From Clostridiales bacterium UBA3277 (lineage in GTDB: Bacteria > Bacillota > Clostridia > Oscillospirales > Oscillospiraceae): a stretch of DNA of 7,111 nucleotides. The position numbers and the translations under genes are program-made. Each line of letters begins with the position of its first letter. The stretch's first letter is position 1. This document shows, one piece after another, positions 1-5,952 of this stretch. The notes under the pieces were generated by a model. That model made no database searches and was not told the DNA's origin. It saw only the letters and a program-made list of their open reading frames with translations. The DNA is taken from the NCBI GenBank assembly GCA_002362145.1, contig DETX01000031.1:1-7111 (forward strand), given 5' to 3'.

Positions 1-560
1 TCGGTCTCCGGCACCCGCTGGACCCGATGGACCCCGGACTCGTACTTCATCCGGGAGTAGGCCCCCCGGCCATTGAGCACGAAGTCCGCCTCCTTCACGC
101 CGCCAAGCTCCGTCTCGTTGTAGTTGAGCAGCTCCAGGGTCCAGCCGTTTTTGGCGGCAAACATGGTGTACATCCGAAACAGGCTGTGGGCGAACAGGGC
201 GCTCTCCTCGCCGCCCACCCCGCCGCGGATCTCCACGATGACGTTTTTCTCGTCGTTGGGGTCCTTGGGCAGGAGCAGAATTTGCAGCCGCTCCCGCAGC
301 TGCTCCCGGAGGGCCTTGGCGGCGGCGAAGGTCTCCTGACAAAGCTCCTTCATCTCCGGATCGGACATGAGCTCCTGGGCGTCCTCCATGTCCTTTTCCG
401 CCTGGCGGAAGCGCTGGTAGGCTTCCACGATGGGCTCCAAGTCGGCCTTCTCCCGAAGGAGCCTGGCCGCCCGCTGGGGGTCCTGGTAGAAGTCCGGCTG
501 TTCGGACCGGAGGCAGAGCTCCTCATATTTATCACAAATGCCTTGCAGTTTTTCAGTCAT
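1..560 (-). CDS. prfA: Peptide chain release factor 1, N-terminal 186 residues (cut by window edge)
   Basis: RF1 recognises UAA and UAG stop codons in the ribosomal A site and triggers release of the finished protein. The first 186 residues are visible, about half of the roughly 355-360 usual for the family. Residues 1-100 form the charged helical domain 1. The segment around 100-125 (DPNDEKNVIVEIRGGVGGEE) is the family signature, followed by ETELGG (149-154), GAYSR (166-170) and YESGVHRVQRVP (173-184). The last residues are P-E-T at 184-186, in the place of the PxT stop-codon-reading tripeptide of RF1. RF2 has SPF there, so this is RF1. The catalytic GGQ loop lies outside the window. The ATG at 560 is chosen because GGAG (567-570) sits 6 nt upstream. 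The gene lies downstream of rlmA on the same strand, separated by 222 nt that hold a palindromic element. No separate prfA promoter was evident. Confidence 0.96.
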   Translation of the reverse strand, partial: MTEKLQGICDKYEELCLRSEQPDFYQDPQRAARLLREKADLEPIVEAYQRFRQAEKDMEDAQELMSDPEMKELCQETFAAAKALREQLRERLQILLLPKDPNDEKNVIVEIRGGVGGEESALFAHSLFRMYTMFAAKNGWTLELLNYNETELGGVKEADFVLNGRGAYSRMKYESGVHRVQRVPET

Positions 561-618
561 GGCGCACTCCAAGAAGTTCAGGTTTTTCCAGGGATGAACC
601 CTGCCGCTCTGGGCAAAG

Positions 619-785
619 TAAGGAAGCTCTGATGAGATCGGCAAGAGCTGACAGCGAGGAATTTGGGCTCAGCCGAAAGTTCTGAAAACGCGGGAATACT
701 GGATGTATTTCCCGTTTGCAGAACTGCGTGGCTGGGACAAAAGGCCCGCTGCTCAGCCGCAGACGATCTCTTCAGAGGTTCCTTA
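619..785. repeat. Near-palindromic MITE-like intergenic element, about 167 bp
   Basis: The outer 22 bp on the left (619-640, beginning TAAGGAAGCTCTG) and on the right (764-785) are inverted copies matching at 20 of 22 positions. The centre is also folded back: AGTTCTG at 678-684 pairs with CAGAACT at 719-725, and GGGAATAC at 692-699 pairs with GTATTTCCC at 704-712 with one bulged base, leaving a loop of about 5 nt. The stretches between these arms also match in inverted orientation, with more mismatches. The symmetry stops at a TA dinucleotide on both ends, because the flanking bases no longer pair. This looks like a small non-autonomous element or an ERIC-like palindromic repeat with no coding capacity. 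Its right end includes the rlmA stop codon. If transcribed from rlmA towards prfA, it would form one long hairpin, a possible RNase III substrate or attenuator. It has no clear terminator T-run. Being a mobile element is an inference that needs other genomic copies. Confidence 0.72.
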
Positions 786-1583
786 GGTCCGGCGAAAGAC
801 GTTGAGCATACAGCTTGCGCTGTCCGTCAGCCGGGTGGTGTTTCGCAGCCGCTCCGCGCCGGCCTTTCCGATGCGGTAGACGTGGGGGGTCATGGCCAGA
901 AGGTTTTCCACCTGCTCCCCCTCCACGGTGAAGGAAAAGCGGATGGGGATGGACTTCACCCGCTGAAAACCGGCAAGGGTGGGCACCGTGTCCTTCTGCT
1001 TTAAGTCGATGTGGTCATAGATGATGGATTTGAGGCCCATCAGATGGTCCTGGGCCGCCAGCACCTGGAAAAAGAAGCCGTTTTCCTTTAAAACCCGCCG
1101 GTATTCCTCCGGCTGGGTCAGGGCGAAGAGACTGGTGAGCAAATCCACGCTGCCGCTGCCTGCGGGAATGCGGGCGGCGGAGGCGCACAGCCAGGTGGGG
1201 CCCTTGTACTTCCCGGCGGCCCAGCGGACGGCCTCTTTGGAGATATCCAGGCCGGTCAGCTCCATGCCAAGGGCCTGGGACAGCCGGGTGCAGTAGTAGC
1301 CCTCCCCGCAGCCCACGTCCAGAAGCTCTCCGGAGATTCCCAGCTCCCGGGCCGTCTCGATGAGGGTCCGGGCAATGGGGGCGTAGAATCCTCCCTCCAG
1401 GAACTCCCTCCGGGAGAGAACCTGCTGCCGGGTGTCCCCGGGGTGCAGGGAACGCTTGCGGTCCACGGGGAGAAGGTTCACATACCCCTGCCGGGCCACG
1501 TCAAAGCTGTGCCCCTCCGGGCAGACCCAGCGGTCCGGGCGTCTATCCAGTTGTTTCCCGCAGATGGGACATAAGATTTCCAT
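783..1583 (-). CDS. rlmA: 23S rRNA (guanine-N1)-methyltransferase, RlmA family
   Basis: This enzyme methylates N1 of a guanine in hairpin 35 of 23S rRNA with S-adenosylmethionine (G745 for RlmA(I), G748 for RlmA(II)/TlrB); which one cannot be told by eye. The protein has 266 residues, against 269 in E. coli RlmA. An N-terminal zinc finger uses C5, C8, C21 and H25. It is followed by FDVARQGYVNLLPV (27-40) and KRS...PGD (43-50), both hallmarks of the family. The SAM-binding motif I is LDVGCGEGYY (88-97), with an acidic residue at D113 in LTGLDIS. HLMGLKSIIYDH and LLAMTPHVYR in the C-terminal half also match RlmA. The start at 1583 is preceded by GGAGG (1591-1595) with 7 nt spacing. An open frame continues upstream antisense to the deacetylase gene, but it lacks support. 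The gene reads from its own promoter at 1603-1631. Its TAA stop lies in the end of the palindromic element. Confidence 0.93.
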   Translation of the reverse strand: MEILCPICGKQLDRRPDRWVCPEGHSFDVARQGYVNLLPVDRKRSLHPGDTRQQVLSRREFLEGGFYAPIARTLIETARELGISGELLDVGCGEGYYCTRLSQALGMELTGLDISKEAVRWAAGKYKGPTWLCASAARIPAGSGSVDLLTSLFALTQPEEYRRVLKENGFFFQVLAAQDHLMGLKSIIYDHIDLKQKDTVPTLAGFQRVKSIPIRFSFTVEGEQVENLLAMTPHVYRIGKAGAERLRNTTRLTDSASCMLNVFRRT

Positions 1584-1590
1584 GGCGCAT

Positions 1591-1631
1591 CCTCCGCCCT
1601 CTAGTATACCCCATTTCCCCGCCCGCGTCAA
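1591..1631 (-). promoter_or_regulatory. Sigma-A-type promoter and RBS of rlmA
   Basis: On the minus strand a -35 box TTGACG (1626-1631) and a -10 box TATACT (1603-1608) are separated by exactly 17 nt. This is close to the consensus TTGACA-17-TATAAT. The expected transcription start is near 1596, so the Shine-Dalgarno GGAGG at 1591-1595 would lie at the very 5' end of a leader of only about 13 nt. No operator is evident. The 93-bp region between rlmA and the divergent deacetylase gene shows no equally good plus-strand promoter. Confidence 0.8.
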
Positions 1632-1676
1632 ATGAAACATGGAGCGCATACATAGAAAATGAAAGGAAGTGACGCG

Positions 1677-2369
1677 ATGCGGCGGTTTTTGACGGCGGTG
1701 GCGGCGGCAGTGTGTCTGGCGCTTCCGGCCAGCGCGGCCCAGAGCCCCGGGTATGTGGCTCTGACCTTTGACGACGGCCCCTCGGGGCGGTTCACCCGGG
1801 AGCTGCTGGACGGGCTCTATGACCGGGGCGTAAAGGCCACCTTCCTGCTGTGCGGCTACCGAATCCGGCAGTATCCCGACGTGACCCAGCGGATTTATGA
1901 GGAGGGGCACGAGATTGGCTTCCACGGCTACAGCCACAAGAACATGAAAAACCTCTCCCGCCGGGACATCGCCTCGGAGATTCTGGACACCGAGGCCCTG
2001 CTGCCCGCCGGGTGCCATCCGGTTTTCCTCCGGCCGCCGGGGGGCTGCTGCAGCGACTCCGTGCGCCAGGTGGCCCAGGCCCGGGAGCTGGCAATCCTGG
2101 GCTGGTCCGTGGACCCCAGGGACTGGGAAAACCACGACACCGCCTCCGTGGAAAAGAAGGTATTGTCCCAGGTCCACGACGGGGACATCATACTTCTGCA
2201 CGATATGTCCGACAGCTCGGTGGCGGCGGCCCTGGAAATCATCGACGTCCTCCAGGAGGAGGGGTGGGAATTTCTCACCGTGTCGGAGCTGGCCCGCCGC
2301 CGGGGGGCGGAGCTGAGGCCGGGACGGCGGTACGACAAATTTCCGGAGCCGGAGAGCCCGCCCCAATAA
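1677..2369 (+). CDS. Exported polysaccharide deacetylase (NodB domain)
   Basis: This is a metal-dependent deacetylase of carbohydrate esterase family 4 that removes N- or O-acetyl groups from envelope polysaccharide or peptidoglycan; the exact substrate is unknown. It has 230 residues. Residues 1-20 are a short signal peptide (RR near the start, an Ala/Val/Leu core, and a likely cut after ASA at 18-20). The NodB motifs are all present in order: TFDDGPS (30-36) with the catalytic base and metal Asp pair, HGYSH (83-87) with the two metal His, RPPGG (119-123), W143 and D146-P-R-D-W (146-150), and LLHD (173-176) with the catalytic His. Nothing is missing, so it should be active. The start at 1677 is chosen because AAGGAAG ends 7 nt upstream and the signal peptide then begins properly. 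An in-frame ATG at 1659 has no suitable RBS. C124-C125, just after RPPGG, is a slightly unusual vicinal pair. The gene is divergent from rlmA and ends at a strong terminator. A sporulation role (PdaA/PdaB-like) is possible but not shown. Confidence 0.92.
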   Translation: MRRFLTAVAAAVCLALPASAAQSPGYVALTFDDGPSGRFTRELLDGLYDRGVKATFLLCGYRIRQYPDVTQRIYEEGHEIGFHGYSHKNMKNLSRRDIASEILDTEALLPAGCHPVFLRPPGGCCSDSVRQVAQARELAILGWSVDPRDWENHDTASVEKKVLSQVHDGDIILLHDMSDSSVAAALEIIDVLQEEGWEFLTVSELARRRGAELRPGRRYDKFPEPESPPQ

Positions 2370-2391
2370 AGCGCGCAGAAACGTAAAACTG

Positions 2392-2420
2392 AAAAAACCG
2401 GCCGATCACAGGCCGGTTTT
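2392..2420. terminator. Bidirectional rho-independent terminator
   Basis: A perfect 10-bp stem (AAAACCGGCC at 2394-2403 with GGCCGGTTTT at 2411-2420) encloses a 7-nt loop, GATCACA. It lies 24 nt after the deacetylase stop codon. On the plus strand the U-tract is the four T of the stem. Read on the minus strand, the stem is followed by six T in total (2392-2397). It can therefore also stop transcripts arriving from the convergent MoxR operon. Confidence 0.88.
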
Positions 2421-2431
2421 ATGTAATGGCA

Positions 2432-2620
2432 CCCAAGCCTTCCCCTCTGGGGACACCCCAGGGTGGCTTCTCTTGCCCCTGCGGGGCAATTCACCTTCAG
2501 GTGGCACGGACAAAGGCCGTGACGGATGAGGTCGTCTCTCTTTCGAACCAGTTCTAAACCTGCATCACCTCACCTGACCTCGCTGCGCTCGGCCACCCTC
2601 CCCAGAGGGGAGGGCTTTGG
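2432..2620. repeat. Second intergenic repeat element with imperfect inverted ends
   Basis: The gene-free stretch 2370-2675 is filled mainly by this element. Its ends are inverted copies: 2432-2452 against 2600-2620 match at 19 of 21 positions around CCCCAGAGGGG. The similarity continues inward through GGGTGGC (2461-2467) against GCCACCC (2592-2598) once an 8-nt insertion on the left is allowed. Inside are a perfect small hairpin TTGCCCC-TGC-GGGGCAA (2473-2489), an inverted pair CACGG/CCGTG near 2505-2519, and CACCTCACCT at about 2566-2575. The style resembles dispersed intergenic repeats I associate with gut Oscillospiraceae genomes. That resemblance is from memory and was not searched. No protein-coding gene is credible here. 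Confidence 0.6.
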
Positions 2621-2634
2621 CGGTTCCCTTTACA

Positions 2635-2674
2635 CAAGGGAGGCTTTGTGTTATGCACCCCAAGGGAGGCTTTG
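2635..2674. repeat. 14-bp direct repeat
   Basis: The 14-mer CAAGGGAGGCTTTG occurs exactly at 2635-2648 and again at 2661-2674, starting 26 bp apart. A degenerate relative (GGGAGGGCTTTGG) ends the neighbouring inverted-repeat element at about 2608-2620. The second copy stops one base before the last codons of the 94-residue protein gene, so the repeat cluster abuts that gene's 3' end. It may be stacked end fragments of the same repeat family. Confidence 0.7.
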
Positions 2675-2675
2675 C

Positions 2676-2960
2676 TCAGCGGAAGGTGTAGCCCGCCTCC
2701 AGAAGCCTGCCCAGGGCCTCGTCGGCCTCCTCGTCGCAAAACAGGCCCGTGAAGCGGCGGTCCACCGCCAGAGCCTCCAGGCTCAGATCCAGCCGGCCCT
2801 GTTCCGCCAGGACGTTGAATCCGTCGCTGAGGCGGCGGCCCGACAGAATCCGGTGGGCGGCCTTCACAGCCTCCGCTGGGTCCACCGGACGCATCCGCAC
2901 CCCCAGCCCTTCCGCCTCCGCCCGGGCGGCGGCCCAGGCGGCAATGAATTTCTCTTCCAT
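2676..2960 (-). CDS. Unrecognised 94-residue protein, last gene of the MoxR operon
   Basis: I do not recognise this family. The predicted protein is soluble, with no signal peptide or membrane segment. It is Ala/Glu/Leu/Arg-rich and probably mostly helical, with a single Cys at 75. Residues 1-20 look like one helix. RPVDPAEAVKAAHRILSGRR (24-43) is a second basic helix region. RLDLSLEALAVDRRF (56-70) and LFCDEEADEALGRLLEAGY (73-91) look like a compact C-terminal part. It is credible as a gene because its start at 2960 lies 11 nt after the transglutaminase stop. AAGGAG (2968-2973) sits 7 nt upstream and overlaps that TAA stop, the arrangement of a coupled operon gene. It could be a partner or regulator of the upstream membrane proteins, but that is inference from position only. 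Confidence 0.75.
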   Translation of the reverse strand: MEEKFIAAWAAARAEAEGLGVRMRPVDPAEAVKAAHRILSGRRLSDGFNVLAEQGRLDLSLEALAVDRRFTGLFCDEEADEALGRLLEAGYTFR

Positions 2961-2971
2961 AAATGGTCTCC

Positions 2972-5035
2972 TTACTCGGCAAAAATATAGCGGTACAGCA
3001 GCCGCAGCAGGGGCGGCCGCTTTTTCAGGGTGTCCCGGCCACGGCGCAGCCAGTCGTCAAACACCGCCAGCTCGTCACTGGTGAGGGTGTGCTGGCTGAA
3101 CTTTGCCTTGTTCGCCAGAAGCACCAGCTCCTTTGGGGGCTTCTGCCGGAGAAGCCTGCTCAGCTTTTCCACCTCCCGCCAGCGGGCCAGAGCCCGGGCG
3201 TTGGGTCTGCCCCGCCGGGCCCGGCGTCCCCGCAGAAAGACGCGCAGGCGGAACTGGCCCTCCACCGCCGCCATGAAAAGAAGGGCGGCGATCAGGACCT
3301 TCCAGATCCCCGAAGAACGCCGGGAGACCGGGGCCTGGGACGGCGGGGCCGTCTCGGGGGCCTGGCTGGGGGGCGTCTCGGCGGCGGGAGCTTCGGTGGT
3401 GGGGGCAGGGGCCTCCGTCTCCGGGGCTGTGGTCTCCGGCGGAAGGGACTGCTGGGGGGTCTGGGTATCCGGGGCCTCCGTCAGGCCGTCGGCAGGGGTG
3501 GCCTCCAGAACGCGCCAGGTTCCAAGGCCCGGATCGTAGTATTCCGCCCAGGCGTGGGCGTTCTCTCCGGTGACGGTGACGGTCTCCCCGGCCCTGGCCG
3601 GGAGCATATAGCCGCTGACATACCGGGCAGGGATTCCCGCCGCCCGGAGCAGCACCACGGCGGTGGTGGCGAAGTGGACGCAGTAGCCCCGGCCGCCGCC
3701 CTCCAGAAACCACATGGCAAAGTCCGCCTCCCCGGAGGGCATCCGCCCGGGGGAGCGGTCATAGATTCCCAGGGACCGCAGATAGCTTCCGATGGCCTGG
3801 GCCCGGTCCCAGGTGGTCCCGGTGAGGTCCAGGTTGCCAAGAACCCCCAGGGCCCCCTCCCGGGCGGCCTGGGGAAGCTCCAGATAGGTCCCGCCAACGG
3901 CGGACTCCGCCCCGGGTGCTGCCGACAGCTGATCGCTGCCGTCGGGAAGGCCCAGCCGGTGGAGGGTGTAGCGCCTGTCCAGCCGGGTGTTTTCATACCG
4001 GCCCCCGATGAGGCTCATGCCGCCCCGGGGGTAGTAGGGGAGGTAGAGCTCCGCCATGGGGGTCTGGGTCTCCACGGTGACGGCGCCCAAATCGATGCCT
4101 TCATATTCCAGCCGGTCCACCCGCTTATCGGAGGTGGTCCAGTCCCGGCCGTCGTAGATGTCGTAGTCCCGGCCCCGGAGGTACAGCGTGCCCCCGGACT
4201 GGGCGGTGACGGTCATGACGGGAGCCGTTTGAGGCTGCCGGGGCCCTAAAGCGGCCAAATCCAGGCTCTCCGGCTCCCGGGGTGCCAGGAAGCTCTCGGA
4301 AAGCTGGGGCAGCTCCTGCCGGGAGACGGTCTGAAACCGGGCGAAAAGGCGGTTTCGCAGCTCAGCGGAGCGGTTGACATAACCATCCTGGGGCAGAAGA
4401 AAAAACAGCGCCCCCAGAGCGATGGCCGTGGGCAGCAGGATGCGCAGAATCAGCCGGTCCCCCTGGTAGCCGTTTTCCCGGCGGACGTGGCCCGTCAGCA
4501 GCAGAAGAAGATTCGAAAAAATGAGAAGATACAGATAGCTGGGGGCCGGAACGGTGTCCGTCACCACCAGGCAGGGGGTCAGGGTAAGGATGGAGGCGCA
4601 GAGGGCCAGGGCCCCGGTCTGCTCCCGGCAGACGGTCCAGCTGCCAAGCAGGGCCATGGCAGCCCCCAGCGCCGCTACGGGCAGGTCCAGCCCAGCGGGG
4701 GCGGGGGCGCCGCTTAGAAGGACCAGATAGCCCCAGTGGTAGGCCTGGTTGTAGACCTGGCTGATGAGCTCCAGAAGATACCGGGTCTGGTCCCAGAGGT
4801 CTCCCTGCCGCCACAGATATCCCCCGGCCAGGGCCCCCAGCAGCAGAAGCAGGGCCCCGCCCCGCTTTCCGGAAAAGGCCGCCGCCCCGAGGAGAGCCCC
4901 CAGAACGCAGGCCCCCACCACAGCGGGGAAGTGGAGCATGGGCAGCTGGAAGGCGGTGACCAGGGCCCCGGCGGCCCCCAGGGACAGCATGGTCCCGATG
5001 AAGAAGCCTATGGTGGCGTTTACCAGCTTACGCAT
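2972..5035 (-). CDS. Membrane-anchored transglutaminase-like protein
   Basis: This 687-residue protein has the layout of TgpA-like transglutaminase-domain proteins. The N-terminal part (about 8-215) holds some seven hydrophobic segments, for example 9-31, 36-54, 58-75, 118-135, 141-160, 166-182 and 197-214. A large outer region follows, with DYDIYDGRDW at 290-299. The transglutaminase core lies at about 405-515, with the catalytic Cys at 452 (GRGYCVHFA), His at 494 (NAHAWAEYY), and Glu at 511 (LEATP) where the classic triad has Asp. A Pro/Thr/Ala/Glu-rich linker (518-570) leads to a final membrane helix (576-594). A basic tail of about 90 residues, probably cytoplasmic, ends the protein. The family may act as a protease or crosslinking enzyme at the envelope; the substrate is unknown. 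The start at 5035 overlaps the DUF58 gene by 8 nt (ATGCGTAA) and has GGAGG at 5044-5048. A start at 5074 would lie inside DUF58 and lacks support. Confidence 0.9.
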   Translation of the reverse strand: MRKLVNATIGFFIGTMLSLGAAGALVTAFQLPMLHFPAVVGACVLGALLGAAAFSGKRGGALLLLLGALAGGYLWRQGDLWDQTRYLLELISQVYNQAYHWGYLVLLSGAPAPAGLDLPVAALGAAMALLGSWTVCREQTGALALCASILTLTPCLVVTDTVPAPSYLYLLIFSNLLLLLTGHVRRENGYQGDRLILRILLPTAIALGALFFLLPQDGYVNRSAELRNRLFARFQTVSRQELPQLSESFLAPREPESLDLAALGPRQPQTAPVMTVTAQSGGTLYLRGRDYDIYDGRDWTTSDKRVDRLEYEGIDLGAVTVETQTPMAELYLPYYPRGGMSLIGGRYENTRLDRRYTLHRLGLPDGSDQLSAAPGAESAVGGTYLELPQAAREGALGVLGNLDLTGTTWDRAQAIGSYLRSLGIYDRSPGRMPSGEADFAMWFLEGGGRGYCVHFATTAVVLLRAAGIPARYVSGYMLPARAGETVTVTGENAHAWAEYYDPGLGTWRVLEATPADGLTEAPDTQTPQQSLPPETTAPETEAPAPTTEAPAAETPPSQAPETAPPSQAPVSRRSSGIWKVLIAALLFMAAVEGQFRLRVFLRGRRARRGRPNARALARWREVEKLSRLLRQKPPKELVLLANKAKFSQHTLTSDELAVFDDWLRRGRDTLKKRPPLLRLLYRYIFAE

Positions 5036-5951
5036 GGTCCTCACCTCCGATGTGGTACTGCCAGGAGGCGGCAAAGTCCTGGTCCCGGATGGAGCCAGTC
5101 TCCGCCAGCGGGGCGCTGAGCAGGCTGTCCAGGGCCTTTTGCAGGTCCTTTTCCCCTGAGACGGGCATCTGGCGCAGGCCGTCGCCGGTGAGGGCCCGGA
5201 TTTCGAAGGACACCTCCCGGGACAGAAGATACTGTCCCAGCCAGGTTAGCCGCCCCAGCTTTCGATCCAGCTCCTCCGGGGTTCCCCGGAGGGTCAGGGT
5301 CAGCAGCACCAGGCCCCGCCGGGGCTCCATGGGCTCCCGGATGGTGAGGGAGCCGGTCTTGGCGGTGAGCTTCCAGTGGACGGCGTTCATGCTGTCCCCC
5401 GGGCGGTAGGGCCGCAGCTCATGCTGCTCGGCAAAGCCCCCGCCGGGCTTGGGGACATAGGCCCGAGGGAGGAATTTTTCAATGTCCGGGGCATCCGAAA
5501 CCGGCAGGGGCCGGGGCCGGACCAGGACGGTCTTTGGGTCGGAGCGCCGGGCGGGCAGGGCGAAGAGCCCCAGATAATCGCACACCCGGCCCCGGGCCGC
5601 GGCGATGGTAATCCGACCGCAGTGCTCCGTGGGCAGCAGGCTGTTGGGGGCCGTCCGCCGCCGCAGGCCGGTGAAGCTGTGCTCCAGCCGGAGCTTCCCC
5701 CGGAAGGGGGGCAGGGGATCGGGGCAGCTGCCCATGAGGGCCGCCTCCGCCTCTTCCCCCGTTTCCAGGGCCCGGGGGACCTGGACTTCCAGGCGGAATC
5801 GGACCATGGCGGGGATGCTCAGAAGCAGGGACAGCCATGGCAGCCCCGCCGTGACGGCCAGCACCACCCCGGCCACCCACTCGCCGTAGCACAGGTAAAA
5901 GCAGAAGGCCGCGCCCAGCCCCAGCAGGTAGAGAAATCGACGTCCCGTCAT
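5028..5951 (-). CDS. DUF58 domain protein
   Basis: A 307-residue protein with two closely spaced hydrophobic segments at the N-terminus (about 5-21 and 24-48), so it is membrane-anchored. A soluble region follows that carries the DUF58 signature HELRPYRPGDSMNAVHWK (177-194) and the following L-T-I-R-E (202-206). DUF58 proteins are almost always encoded next to MoxR ATPases. The domain relates to von Willebrand factor A-type folds, and its biochemical role is not settled. The ATG at 5951 is one nucleotide after the moxR stop codon (TGA-T-ATG), and I see no good Shine-Dalgarno. Translation is therefore probably by re-initiation after moxR. A longer frame reaching 6071 only runs through moxR in another frame. 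Its last codons overlap the transglutaminase start, so all three proteins are likely made in balanced amounts. Confidence 0.92.
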   Translation of the reverse strand: MTGRRFLYLLGLGAAFCFYLCYGEWVAGVVLAVTAGLPWLSLLLSIPAMVRFRLEVQVPRALETGEEAEAALMGSCPDPLPPFRGKLRLEHSFTGLRRRTAPNSLLPTEHCGRITIAAARGRVCDYLGLFALPARRSDPKTVLVRPRPLPVSDAPDIEKFLPRAYVPKPGGGFAEQHELRPYRPGDSMNAVHWKLTAKTGSLTIREPMEPRRGLVLLTLTLRGTPEELDRKLGRLTWLGQYLLSREVSFEIRALTGDGLRQMPVSGEKDLQKALDSLLSAPLAETGSIRDQDFAASWQYHIGGEDHA

Positions 5952-5952
5952 A

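Noticed and set aside
1632..1676. Promoter of the deacetylase gene
   Set aside because: TACATA and TAGAAAAT near 1649-1660 are AT-rich, but I found no matching -35 box at proper spacing for sigma-A and no clear sporulation sigma pattern.
1584..2366. Continuation of the rlmA reading frame upstream, antisense to the deacetylase
   Set aside because: It has no homology that I can see, it runs opposite a well-supported gene, and it lacks an RBS. Long antisense open frames are expected in GC-rich DNA. The RlmA zinc finger begins exactly at 1583.
2421..2675. CRISPR array
   Set aside because: Only two copies of a 14-bp repeat exist, with a 12-nt gap between them. There are no regular spacers and no cas genes.
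2526..2990. 154-codon plus-strand frame across the repeat cluster
   Set aside because: It spans repeat sequence and then the antisense of the 94-residue gene. There is no domain and no convincing start.
2963..4249. 428-codon open frame on the plus strand inside the transglutaminase gene
   Set aside because: The translation is low-complexity Gly/Pro/Arg-rich, with no recognisable domain. It is a frame shadow of the minus-strand gene.
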